From JBGQJN01 sp964423175 (GTDB lineage Bacteria > Patescibacteriota > Minisyncoccia > 2-02-FULL-40-12 > IGHO2-01-FULL-4-A), in NCBI GenBank assembly GCA_964423175.1, contig CAYRDM010000030.1:1-7010 (forward strand): a stretch of DNA of 7,010 nucleotides, in the 5' to 3' direction. The position numbers and the translations under genes were made by a program. Under the pieces are notes generated by a model, which saw only the letters and a program-made list of their open reading frames with translations, was not told the DNA's origin and did not search any database. This document shows positions 1 through 5,699 of this stretch, piece after piece (the stretch's first letter is position 1; each line of letters starts with the position of its first letter).

Positions 1-1
1 G

Positions 2-226
2 GAGCTTTCTATTGAGAAGCCTGTCAGGGAAAATGGTTTTTGGTGGTTGAGTATTTCTTATAATTCTAGACAGGTTGTTGTTCAATGGCATTCTGCGCAT
101 GGCTTTGGTATGTCGGATGTTACGGCAACTGATGATTCTGCGGGCTATGGTGAAGGTCCAGATCAGGTTTGTGACAATTTGGGCAGTACTTACATAAAGA
201 TTATCGAATTATTGCAGGCGGCTTAA
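2..226 (+). CDS. 3' end of an unidentified protein gene (partial, 74 residues visible)
   Basis: The frame starting at base 2 is open from the window edge to a TAA at 224-226, while the other plus frames close early. The visible peptide looks like a folded globular domain: an alternating hydrophobic stretch near the start (FWWLSISYN), a second strand-like stretch (RQVVVQWHS), an acidic glycine-rich segment (GYGEGPDQV) and a closing helix (STYIKIIELLQAA). The mix of aromatic, charged and glycine residues argues for real coding sequence. I do not recognise the family with certainty. The GYGEGPD segment vaguely recalls small proteins found beside or fused to HTH regulators, but that is recollection only. 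The start and any N-terminal domain lie outside the window. The gene is separated from the next one by a hairpin and a new promoter, so they are probably different transcription units. Confidence 0.7.
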   Translation, partial: ELSIEKPVRENGFWWLSISYNSRQVVVQWHSAHGFGMSDVTATDDSAGYGEGPDQVCDNLGSTYIKIIELLQAA

Positions 227-246
227 TGATATGCCGCTTTTGTTTT
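216..246 (+). terminator. Intrinsic terminator overlapping the stop codon of the upstream gene
   Basis: GCGGC (218-222) pairs with GCCGC (233-237), extended outward by a G-U and an A-U pair, over a 10-base loop. The right arm runs into TTTTGTTTT (238-246). The left arm lies in the last codons of the upstream gene and the TAA is in the loop. The stem is only about 7 bp, so strength is moderate. Confidence 0.55.
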
Positions 247-248
247 GG

Positions 249-276
249 TTGACTTATTAGTGAACAATGTTAGAAT
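249..276 (+). promoter_or_regulatory. Sigma-70-type promoter with extended -10 for the TIM-barrel/MOSC unit
   Basis: A -35 box TTGACT (249-254) and a -10 box TAGAAT (271-276) are separated by 16 bases, and TG at 268-269 gives an extended -10. Each hexamer differs from consensus at one position. Transcription would start near 283, leaving a leader of about 30 bases that contains the AAGGAG ribosome binding site at 302-307, five bases before the ATG. Confidence 0.7.
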
Positions 277-312
277 CAGCCGCATGCACTTGTTCCTTAA
301 AAAGGAGAAAGA

Positions 313-1065
313 ATGAGGAGACCTTATATTGGTGTTAACGGTTTCATGAATATGGCAGATGTTTTAACTGCACTCAACAGTTTACCGGAAAATGGTTATC
401 GATCATTGATGGTTGGTGTTTTGGCAAGCAGCAAAACATTGAACGGTCACACGAACAGTTTGCCAAATCGTTTTCCGGATGTAAGGAATATTCACAAAAT
501 TTTTGTTCGAGACCCAAGAGCTTTAAATCTCATCCACTATGCGACTGATAATGAGGGATATCTGGCTGCAGAGTTAGTTCAGATGTCAGAGTATGGGGGC
601 TTGAATATGAATGGTTTCCAGCTCAATATTACTTGGCCGTCACAATACTCTATTCTCAGATTGCATGAAACATGTGGGAAGAAATTTATTGTACTTCAAA
701 TTGGCAGAAGGGCATTTGAGATGATGGATAACTCCCCGGAGCTCATAGCAGACAACGTGGCCGATTATGGCGATTCAATTGATCATGTGCTTTTGGATTT
801 AAGCGGTGGGCATGGGAAACCCCTTGATGCTCTCCAGCTCAGATCGTATTTAGATGCAATAAAATCAAGAGTTCCGAGAATAGGTTTGGGAGTGGCCGGT
901 GGATTAAGTCCCAACACTTTGGAGCTGATTCAGCCACTTGTTGAAGATTTTCGGGATCTTAGTATCGATGCCGAGGGAAGATTAAGAACTCCCGAAGATC
1001 ATCTTGATCTTGCAGTTGCCGGAGATTATATAAAAAAAGCATATCAAATATTCGGGAGGCGATAA
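313..1065 (+). CDS. TIM-barrel protein resembling phosphoribosylanthranilate isomerase (TrpF-like), not a canonical TrpF
   Basis: This 250-residue protein alternates strand and helix as expected of a (beta/alpha)8 barrel: PYIGVNGF (4-11), SLMVGVLA (31-38), FQLNITW (102-108), KFIVLQIG (124-131), DHVLLDLSGGHGKPLD (157-172), RIGLGVAGGLSP (189-200) and DLSIDAEGRLR (215-225). The last three blocks follow the TrpF pattern of a catalytic Asp strand with a glycine-rich loop, an AGGL-P phosphate-binding strand, and a DVSSG-like strand. Asp162 would match the TrpF general acid. The first strand, however, has Asn9 where TrpF has its catalytic Cys, so true isomerase activity is doubtful and no tryptophan genes are nearby. 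AAGGAG five bases upstream supports this ATG. The gene overlaps the MOSC gene by one base (TAATG), so the two are probably cotranslated. The substrate is unknown; fold assignment is fairly confident, function is not. Confidence 0.8.
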   Translation: MRRPYIGVNGFMNMADVLTALNSLPENGYRSLMVGVLASSKTLNGHTNSLPNRFPDVRNIHKIFVRDPRALNLIHYATDNEGYLAAELVQMSEYGGLNMNGFQLNITWPSQYSILRLHETCGKKFIVLQIGRRAFEMMDNSPELIADNVADYGDSIDHVLLDLSGGHGKPLDALQLRSYLDAIKSRVPRIGLGVAGGLSPNTLELIQPLVEDFRDLSIDAEGRLRTPEDHLDLAVAGDYIKKAYQIFGRR

Positions 1066-1535
1066 TGAATCACGGCGTAGTCGCTGCTCTTTTTATAGCA
1101 CCTAACGAAGGTGAACCCATGAAGGGTGTTTATTCTGTTAATGCCATAGAACAAAAAGGCCTTGAAGGTGATAGATATGCAGGTGATAAGGGTGTTTGGT
1201 CAAAGTCGCGTCGTAAAGTTATCCGACATGTAACCTTGATTGAACTGGAGGCAATAGGGGATTCCTTGAGAAAATCCGGAGTCGTTTTCATGGCTCCTCT
1301 TACTCGTAGGAATATTGTTGTATGGAATTTTCCTTTGAATGGTTTAATCGGCAGAGAGTTTAAGGTTGGCCAAGTTAGAATGCGTGGTATTGAGCTTTGT
1401 GAACCTTGTAACCGGCCATCGATTCTTAGTGGTATTCCCGGTTTTGAAACGTTGTTTTCTGGACGCGGGGGGTTAAGAGCTGAAGTTTTAAATTCTGAAC
1501 GAATCAGAGTCGGGGATCATATTAGATTGGCCTAG
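1065..1535 (+). CDS. MOSC-domain protein
   Basis: The 156-residue protein is essentially one complete MOSC domain. Family hallmarks in order are an N-terminal strand with APNEGEPM (12-19), KGLEGDRYAG (31-40), RHVTLIELEAIG (54-65), LTRRNIVV (79-86), LIGREFKVGQVRMRGIELCEPCNRP (94-118, given in pieces: LIGREF, KVGQV, CEPC at 112-115), GRGGLRAEVL (133-142) and a closing IRVGDHIRL. MOSC domains occur in molybdenum-cofactor sulfurases and in YiiM/YuaD-type proteins and are thought to carry sulfur on a conserved cysteine; Cys112 or Cys115 would be that residue. No molybdenum-cofactor gene is visible here. The start overlaps the upstream stop, with GGGAGG at 1054-1059, five bases before the ATG, which fixes this start. 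The real substrate is unknown, and the tight coupling to the TIM-barrel gene suggests a shared pathway. Confidence 0.9.
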   Translation: MNHGVVAALFIAPNEGEPMKGVYSVNAIEQKGLEGDRYAGDKGVWSKSRRKVIRHVTLIELEAIGDSLRKSGVVFMAPLTRRNIVVWNFPLNGLIGREFKVGQVRMRGIELCEPCNRPSILSGIPGFETLFSGRGGLRAEVLNSERIRVGDHIRLA

Positions 1536-1542
1536 TTTTATT

Positions 1543-1566
1543 AAGTGCGTTTATGCGCACTTTTTT
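1543..1566 (+). terminator. Intrinsic terminator after the MOSC gene
   Basis: AAGTGCG (1543-1549) pairs with CGCACTT (1556-1562), with a possible extra U-G pair and a short TTAT loop, followed directly by six T (1561-1566). It begins 7 bases after the MOSC stop. The minus-strand side lacks a good T-run (AATAAAAC), so it should end plus-strand transcripts better than the convergent uvrB transcript. Confidence 0.75.
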
Positions 1567-1578
1567 GTTGGATATTTT

Positions 1579-3585
1579 TTAAATCTGTTTGCGGAGTTTG
1601 AGTAGTTGCTCACGCAACTGTAGTGCGTGTTCAAATTTGAGCTCTTTGACTGCACGTTCCATCTCTTTTTGTAAGCGGTTTATTTTTTCATTAGGAGTTA
1701 GATTTTCAATTTCTTTTTCTTTATCACTTAGATCGTAGCTATACCACTTACTTATTTTTGATTTTTTGGACGAAGGCAAATGCGAACGCTTGATTTCTTT
1801 TATGATTGTTTCCGGCGTAATGCCATGTTTTATGTTGTACTGTTCTTGTATCTTGCGCCTGCGTTCAGTTTCACTGATTGCATTTTTCATAGATCTAGTT
1901 AATTTGTCAGCATACATAACGACATGACCGTGGAGATGTCTTGCGGCACGCCCCATTGTTTGTATCAATGTTGTGGCATTTCTTAAAAATCCTTCTTTGT
2001 CAGCATCTAGGATCGCAATTAAAGATACTTCAGGTAAATCCAAACCCTCTCTTAATAGATTAACACCGACGAGTACATCATAATTGCCTAATCGGAGGTC
2101 GTGGATTATCTCTAATCTTTGGAGAGTTTTAATTTCAGAATGAATGTAATTTACTTTTATACCGTTGTCTGCCAAATGCTCCGAAAGATCTTCGGCCATT
2201 CTTTTGGTTAATGTTGTGACCAGTATTCTTTGTTTCTTGGCTATTCTTTTTTTTATTTCTCCAAGAAGATGGTCGATTTGTCCTTCAGTTGGTTTAATCT
2301 CAATTGTCGGATCGAGCAATCCAGTTGGTCTAACAAGCTGTTCAGCGATACCTTCCTTGCCTGATTTTTTAACTTCGTACTCTTTCGGTGTTGCTGACAT
2401 ATACACCACCTGATTTACTATTTTCTTAAATTCATCAAATCTAAGAGGCCTATTATCTAGGGCTGAGGGTAAGCGGAAGCCATACTCAACGAGAGTTCCT
2501 TTGCGGGAGGAATCGCCGCTATGCATTCCATTTAGCTGGGGAATAGTAAGGTGAGACTCATCAATGATTGTTAGGAAATCCTTTTTAGTTCTAAAGAAAT
2601 CAATTAACGTGAATGGTGGTTCACCACTTTTTCGAAAATCAAGATGTCTGGAATAGTTTTCTATACCATGGCAATAGCCGGTTTGCTTAATCATTTGCAT
2701 GTCGTATTCGGTCCTATCTTTTAGCCTCGCAGCTTCAAAATGTAATCCGTTTTTTTCTAATTTCTTAACATGCTGTTGAAGTTCAGCTTTTATATTTTCA
2801 ATTGCTATATCCACCTTAGAATCATCAGCGATCCAATATTTGGCAGGAAATATTGTGGCCTCGACAACTTTTTCATAATGAGGATCCCTATAAATTAAAG
2901 AATCTAGGTCAACTCCTTCTGTGATGGATATTTTTTCTATTTTATTTCCTTTTATTTTTACTTTTATGATGTTCTCTCCGGTTGCTGAAACTATTTCTAT
3001 TTCATCAGTTGATTTACGAAATGACCCACGCTTAAGTTCTATATCCTGGGCGTATTGAAGTTTTATTAAGTAATCGACAAGATTGCGCGGGTTGATTTTT
3101 TGACCTTCAAAAATTTGCAGAGAAAGCTTTTTGTAATCTTCAGGAGAACCTAAATTATAAATACAAGAAACCGATGCGATTATTATCACATCGTCTCTTG
3201 TTAACACTGCCTGTGTTGCCGCATGTCTTAGACGGTCTATTTCTTCATTGATTCGGGAATCCTTCTCTATATATGTATCCGTATGCGGAATATATGCTTC
3301 CGGCTGATAGTAGTCGTAATAGCTTACAAAATAATGCACGGAGTTTTGAGGGAAAAATTCTTTGAATTCCTGATAGAGTTGAGCGGCCAAGGTTTTGTTG
3401 TGAGAAATTATAAGAGTTGGTTTTTTGGTATTGGTGATGACATTGGCCATGGTAAAAGTTTTACCGCTGCCCGTAACACCGACGAGGGTTTGGTGTTTTA
3501 ATCCTTTCTTTAAACCAGCTGAAAGTTTCTCAATTGCTTGAGGCTGATCGCCAGTAGGTTTGAATTTTGAGCTTAATTTAAACAT
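1579..3585 (-). CDS. uvrB: UvrABC excinuclease subunit B
   Basis: UvrB receives DNA from UvrA, verifies the lesion by strand opening and recruits UvrC for dual incision in nucleotide excision repair. At 668 residues it is full length (E. coli 673). Visible motifs: the N-terminal signature FKPTGDQPQAI (8-18); Walker A GVTGSGKT (36-43); the damage-probing beta-hairpin region with tyrosines Y89, Y90, Y92, Y93 and Y97, running through TDTYIEKDSRINEEIDRLR (102-120); DESH (342-345) as motif II; VYMSATP (394-400); LVGVNLLREGLDLPEV (505-520); and QTMGRAAR (542-549) as motif VI. The C-terminal UVR domain that contacts UvrC is present at about 633-668. The start gives the standard family N-terminus, although no Shine-Dalgarno lies upstream and no convincing promoter was seen (a TACAAT at 3645-3650 on the minus strand is the best -10). 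No SOS-type operator is recognisable. It converges with the MOSC gene and diverges from ruvA. Confidence 0.98.
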   Translation of the reverse strand: MFKLSSKFKPTGDQPQAIEKLSAGLKKGLKHQTLVGVTGSGKTFTMANVITNTKKPTLIISHNKTLAAQLYQEFKEFFPQNSVHYFVSYYDYYQPEAYIPHTDTYIEKDSRINEEIDRLRHAATQAVLTRDDVIIIASVSCIYNLGSPEDYKKLSLQIFEGQKINPRNLVDYLIKLQYAQDIELKRGSFRKSTDEIEIVSATGENIIKVKIKGNKIEKISITEGVDLDSLIYRDPHYEKVVEATIFPAKYWIADDSKVDIAIENIKAELQQHVKKLEKNGLHFEAARLKDRTEYDMQMIKQTGYCHGIENYSRHLDFRKSGEPPFTLIDFFRTKKDFLTIIDESHLTIPQLNGMHSGDSSRKGTLVEYGFRLPSALDNRPLRFDEFKKIVNQVVYMSATPKEYEVKKSGKEGIAEQLVRPTGLLDPTIEIKPTEGQIDHLLGEIKKRIAKKQRILVTTLTKRMAEDLSEHLADNGIKVNYIHSEIKTLQRLEIIHDLRLGNYDVLVGVNLLREGLDLPEVSLIAILDADKEGFLRNATTLIQTMGRAARHLHGHVVMYADKLTRSMKNAISETERRRKIQEQYNIKHGITPETIIKEIKRSHLPSSKKSKISKWYSYDLSDKEKEIENLTPNEKINRLQKEMERAVKELKFEHALQLREQLLKLRKQI

Positions 3586-3588
3586 CGT

Positions 3589-3617
3589 TTGATAAAAAGA
3601 TACTGCTGGATTATGAT
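3589..3617 (+). promoter_or_regulatory. ruvA promoter, probably producing a leaderless mRNA
   Basis: The -35 box TTGATA (3589-3594) and -10 box TATGAT (3612-3617) each have one mismatch to consensus and lie at the ideal 17-base spacing. Only six bases separate the -10 from the ruvA ATG, so the first transcribed base would be at or next to the A of the start codon. The promoter fills almost the whole gap to the divergent uvrB start, so polymerase bound here could interfere with uvrB initiation. Confidence 0.75.
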
Positions 3618-3623
3618 TAAACC

Positions 3624-4214
3624 ATGATTGGATACATTTCCGGCATTGTACAAGCTATTTCTGGCAAATACGTCATTATTGATGTAAATGGTGTTGGCTA
3701 TCGCGTCACTATGCCGGAAAAGAGTATGAAAAGTATAGCAAAAATTGGCGAGGAAGTCAAGGTCTTTACACACTACCAAACCAATACTAGAGACGGTTCA
3801 GTCGAGCTTTATGGGTTTGGAACTCCGGAGGAATTAAATTTCTTCGAGTTGCTTACTTCGGTGTCCGGAGTTGGTCCAAAATCAGCCCAAGCGATACTGG
3901 CCTCTTCTGATTTGCAGACTCTTCAGATAGGAATAATTCGTGGCGATGGAGATTATTTGAGAAAAATTTCTGGCATAGGCGAAAAAACCGCCCATCGCTT
4001 GGTCCTTGAACTTAAGAATAAAATATTAACAGCAGACCTTGGCGTAATGGTTGGTTCAGACGCCAGCAGTGATTCCGATGCAATAGATGCTTTGGTCACG
4101 CTGGGTTATTCTCAGTTTCAGGCAAGGGATGCGCTTAAAAGCGTAGGCAAGAATTTTAAAACTTCGGAGGACAAGATTAAAGAAGCGCTGAGATTGTTGG
4201 GTAGCAAAAAATAA
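3624..4214 (+). CDS. ruvA: Holliday junction branch migration protein RuvA
   Basis: RuvA binds four-way junctions as a tetramer and loads the RuvB motor for branch migration; neither ruvB nor ruvC lies in this window. The 196-residue protein shows all three domains: an N-terminal OB fold (1 to about 64; MIGYISGIV, VNGVGYRV, LYGFGTPEE); two helix-hairpin-helix motifs for junction backbone contact, SVSGVGPKSAQAIL (79-92) and ISGIGEKTAHRLVLEL (115-130); a flexible linker (about 138-150); and the RuvB-binding domain III (about 151-196, DAIDALVTLGYSQFQARDAL). The acidic-pin segment between the OB strands reads TNTRDGSVE (53-61), two residues longer than in E. coli and with only Asp57 clearly acidic where E. 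coli has Glu-Asp. No Shine-Dalgarno precedes the ATG, consistent with a leaderless transcript. Transcription ends in the large hairpin downstream. Confidence 0.97.
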   Translation: MIGYISGIVQAISGKYVIIDVNGVGYRVTMPEKSMKSIAKIGEEVKVFTHYQTNTRDGSVELYGFGTPEELNFFELLTSVSGVGPKSAQAILASSDLQTLQIGIIRGDGDYLRKISGIGEKTAHRLVLELKNKILTADLGVMVGSDASSDSDAIDALVTLGYSQFQARDALKSVGKNFKTSEDKIKEALRLLGSKK

Positions 4215-4387
4215 AACCCTGACGGAACGGCACATTTTGGGTATGCTTCGTCGGCCCAGCCGCCGACTACGCTATTTCGTTTCACAAATTCAATTTTTGA
4301 TGGCAAATATTATATCAAAAATTGACCATGCAATTTGTTCGTCGGAATACCCAAAATGTGCCGTTCTGTCCTGGTCGGGGTTTTTTT
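4213..4387 (+). terminator. Terminator behind ruvA built on a very large hairpin
   Basis: AAAACCC (4213-4219, starting inside the ruvA stop codon) can pair with GGGTTTT (4378-4384), closing the 24-bp stem of the nested palindrome, with a right-side bulge at 4371-4377. Seven T (4381-4387) follow the GGGG. The G-rich end plus T-run looks like an intrinsic terminator, but the loop is far larger than usual. CGGGG (4376-4380) could also pair locally with CCCCG (4401-4405). Confidence 0.5.
4221..4370. repeat. Nested palindromic element: 24-bp inverted repeat enclosing two inner hairpins
   Basis: The outer arms at 4221-4244 and 4347-4370 are complementary over 24 positions: 20 consecutive perfect pairs (4225-4244 with 4347-4366), one G-U, then three more pairs. 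Inside are a GC-rich hairpin, GTCGGC (4250-4255) with GCCGAC (4262-4267), and an AT-rich hairpin of 12 perfect pairs (4290-4301 with 4314-4325). The second is extended by ACAAAT (4284-4289) with ATTTGT (4333-4338) across a six-base bulge. The element fills the space after ruvA and has no convincing ORF. Candidate identities are a miniature inverted-repeat element (CCTG occurs at both outer edges, 4218-4221 and 4370-4373, as a possible short target duplication overlapping the arms), a structured RNA, or an elaborate terminator. The pairing is certain; the identity is not. Confidence 0.85.
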
Positions 4388-4390
4388 AAA

Positions 4391-4420
4391 AAACAAAAAG
4401 CCCCGCTCAGATGACGGGGC
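4391..4420 (-). terminator. Intrinsic terminator for the small membrane protein gene
   Basis: Read on the minus strand, GCCCCG (4420-4415) pairs with CGGGGC (4405-4400) over a nine-base loop and is followed by TTTTTGTTT (4399-4391) and more T. It lies 40 bases beyond the stop codon of the minus-strand gene ending at 4461 and abuts the plus-strand terminator of ruvA. Confidence 0.85.
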
Positions 4421-4460
4421 CAAGATATAGACATATAACTTTCTTTGCGTGGGGACGGGA

Positions 4461-4742
4461 CTATCGGGATGTGGCGGCATTTTTGCGGCGGTGTTCTTTA
4501 GCGAAAACTACGGTCAGAGTTATTGCCGCAGCTGTAAAGATTAGCCAGCCTAGAGTTAGTTGTTCGTTCCAAGAAAATAAATATTCATGGCCATTGGGAT
4601 GGCGATGCCAGTGATTCATAGGAAACAGAATGACTGAAGGAGCAACATCTATGGCATAAGCCAGCGATTGTGCCGCAACTGCCAAAGCCAGTGCGGTTAG
4701 GCCTAAATATATTCCGAAAGAAATCTTTTTGATAAGGTTCAT
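4461..4742 (-). CDS. Small membrane protein with a histidine-rich loop, function unknown
   Basis: Using the ATG at 4742-4740, the protein is 93 residues. A longer in-frame start at 4790 exists, but AGGAGG at 4754-4749, six bases before this ATG, and a promoter immediately upstream decide for the shorter form. After a short basic N-terminus (MNLIKK) comes a hydrophobic segment (about 7-31) that could be a membrane anchor or a signal peptide ending in AYA (28-30). Residues 40-58 form a loop with histidines 44, 46, 48 and 52 plus tryptophans 45 and 58. A second membrane segment spans about 62-81 (LTLGWLIFTAAAITLTVVFA) and a basic tail (KEHRRKN) ends the protein. By charge, both termini should be cytoplasmic and the His loop external, which could suit metal or heme binding; that is inference. 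I recognise no family. It is a single-gene unit with its own promoter and terminator. Confidence 0.8.
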   Translation of the reverse strand: MNLIKKISFGIYLGLTALALAVAAQSLAYAIDVAPSVILFPMNHWHRHPNGHEYLFSWNEQLTLGWLIFTAAAITLTVVFAKEHRRKNAATSR

Positions 4743-4748
4743 GGCCGA

Positions 4749-4754
4749 CCTCCT
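4749..4754 (-). promoter_or_regulatory. Ribosome binding site that fixes the small membrane protein start
   Basis: AGGAGG on the minus strand is a full anti-Shine-Dalgarno match and ends six bases before the ATG at 4742-4740. The upstream in-frame ATG at 4790 lies within the promoter -35 box and so would not be transcribed. Confidence 0.85.
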
Positions 4755-4760
4755 GTGTAT

Positions 4761-4790
4761 ATTGTAACATAAATATCTATGCAAAGTCAA
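4761..4790 (-). promoter_or_regulatory. Extended -10 promoter for the small membrane protein
   Basis: On the minus strand, TTGACT (4790-4785) and TACAAT (4766-4761) are 18 bases apart, with TG at 4769-4768 forming an extended -10. Each hexamer has one mismatch to consensus. The start of transcription would fall a few bases before the AGGAGG site. The promoter overlaps the first codons of the divergent FemAB gene (ATG at 4779), so the two genes may affect each other's expression. Confidence 0.7.
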
Positions 4791-5690
4791 GATTTCTTAC
4801 AATCAAAAGATTGGGTGGATTTTCAGAGATCCCTTGGGCGGGAGGTTTTGGAATACAATCAGGACGGAATATTGGCCAAGGTCATTAAACACTCTCTACC
4901 ATTCGGTAAGAGTTATTTTTATATTCCACGCGGGCCTAATATTGATTTTAACCAAATGCAGGGCGGGTTTAAAAATCCAGTAAATAATTTTACAAGGTGG
5001 TTGGTTAATGAAGCAAAAAAACACAAGTCAATTTTCATAAAGGCAGAGCCTGGTCTAGATAATGTTGCCCAATCTTTGGTTGAGGCAAAATTTAGAAAAT
5101 CAAAAAGAGAAATACAACCTAGCAAGACGGTCATTCTGGACATAGCAGATGAAGAGTTGGAGATAATGGGAAGAATGCACCATAAGACCAGATATAATAT
5201 CGGAGTTGCTGAAAAACATGAGATTGTAGTAAGGGAAAGTGATGATTTAGATTCTTTTTGGAAACTTCTTAAAAAGACCACAGCAAGAGATAATTTCTCT
5301 TCTCACCAGAAAGAGTATTATAGAAAATTATTAGAACTTAAGGGGGATCTGCGGGTTGATTTGTTTTTGGCTTTTAAAAACAATAAACCGATCGCCGGAG
5401 CACTTGTGGGCATATTCGATAATACCGGATTTTATCTTCATGGCGCTTCTGACTATGAGCATCGTTCAATGATGGCACCATATCTTTTGCATTGGCGTAT
5501 AATTCAAGATTTAAAAAAGAAGGGGATAGGTCATTATGATTTCTGGGGGATTGATGCCAATAAGTGGCCGGGGGTTACTAGGTTCAAATTGGGTTGGGGA
5601 GGTAAGACCGTAGAATATCCCGGTTCTTTTGATCTAGCTGTTTCTAAATTTTGGTCGTTGGTTTATAAAATTTTCAGGAAATTTAAATAA
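4779..5690 (+). CDS. FemAB-family aminoacyltransferase (peptidoglycan bridge formation)
   Basis: FemAB/FemX enzymes transfer an amino acid from aminoacyl-tRNA to the stem peptide of a lipid-linked or UDP-linked peptidoglycan precursor, at the cytoplasmic membrane face. Two tandem GNAT-like folds are apparent in 303 residues: an N-terminal half with FLQSKDWVDFQRSLG (6-20), YFYIPRGPNI (46-55) and KSIFIKAEPGL (83-93), and a C-terminal half with the signature MHHKTRYNIGVAEKHEI (133-149), LFLAFKNNKPIAGALV (195-210), FYLHGASDYEHRSMMAPYLL (218-237), YDFWGID (253-259) and GVTRFKLGWGG (265-275). Staphylococcal FemA is about 420 residues with a coiled-coil insertion; this compact form lacks it, as FemX does. 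The start gives the usual family N-terminus, but no Shine-Dalgarno is visible and only a weak -10 (TAACAT, 4765-4770) precedes it. The MurE-like ligase follows after nine bases. The amino acid and acceptor cannot be read from the sequence. Confidence 0.92.
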   Translation: MQSQDFLQSKDWVDFQRSLGREVLEYNQDGILAKVIKHSLPFGKSYFYIPRGPNIDFNQMQGGFKNPVNNFTRWLVNEAKKHKSIFIKAEPGLDNVAQSLVEAKFRKSKREIQPSKTVILDIADEELEIMGRMHHKTRYNIGVAEKHEIVVRESDDLDSFWKLLKKTTARDNFSSHQKEYYRKLLELKGDLRVDLFLAFKNNKPIAGALVGIFDNTGFYLHGASDYEHRSMMAPYLLHWRIIQDLKKKGIGHYDFWGIDANKWPGVTRFKLGWGGKTVEYPGSFDLAVSKFWSLVYKIFRKFK

Positions 5691-5699
5691 AACTTAAAG

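Noticed and set aside
2165..2413. Plus-strand 82-residue open frame within uvrB
   Set aside because: It lies completely inside the well-supported uvrB on the other strand, has low-complexity hydrophobic content and no family resemblance.
3586..3660. SOS (LexA-type) operator controlling uvrB or ruvA
   Set aside because: No CTGT-N8-ACAG or GAAC-N4-GTTC type palindrome is found in the divergent gap or early coding region.
3573..3779. Minus-strand 68-residue open frame spanning the uvrB start and the ruvA 5' end
   Set aside because: It overlaps conserved codons of both genes and has no ribosome site; it is a shadow frame.
4118..4306. Minus-strand 62-residue open frame running from the palindrome into ruvA
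   Set aside because: It is made from the inverted-repeat arm and antisense ruvA, with no ribosome site and no protein-like pattern.
4221..4370. Integron attC site or CRISPR repeat unit as an explanation of the palindrome
   Set aside because: No GTTRRRY/RYYYAAC core sites with the expected spacing are present, there is no integrase, and no direct-repeat array with spacers occurs.
4411..4614. Plus-strand 67-residue open frame antisense to the small membrane protein
   Set aside because: It begins in the minus-strand terminator and has no ribosome site; the minus gene has promoter, ribosome site and terminator.
4743..4790. Longer N-terminus (16 extra residues) for the small membrane protein
   Set aside because: The extra codons cover its own promoter and ribosome binding site, and the extension is not signal- or membrane-like.
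4919..5281. Minus-strand 120-residue open frame within the FemAB gene
   Set aside because: It is antisense to conserved FemAB blocks and has no start signals; its hydrophobic, serine-rich content is typical of a shadow frame.
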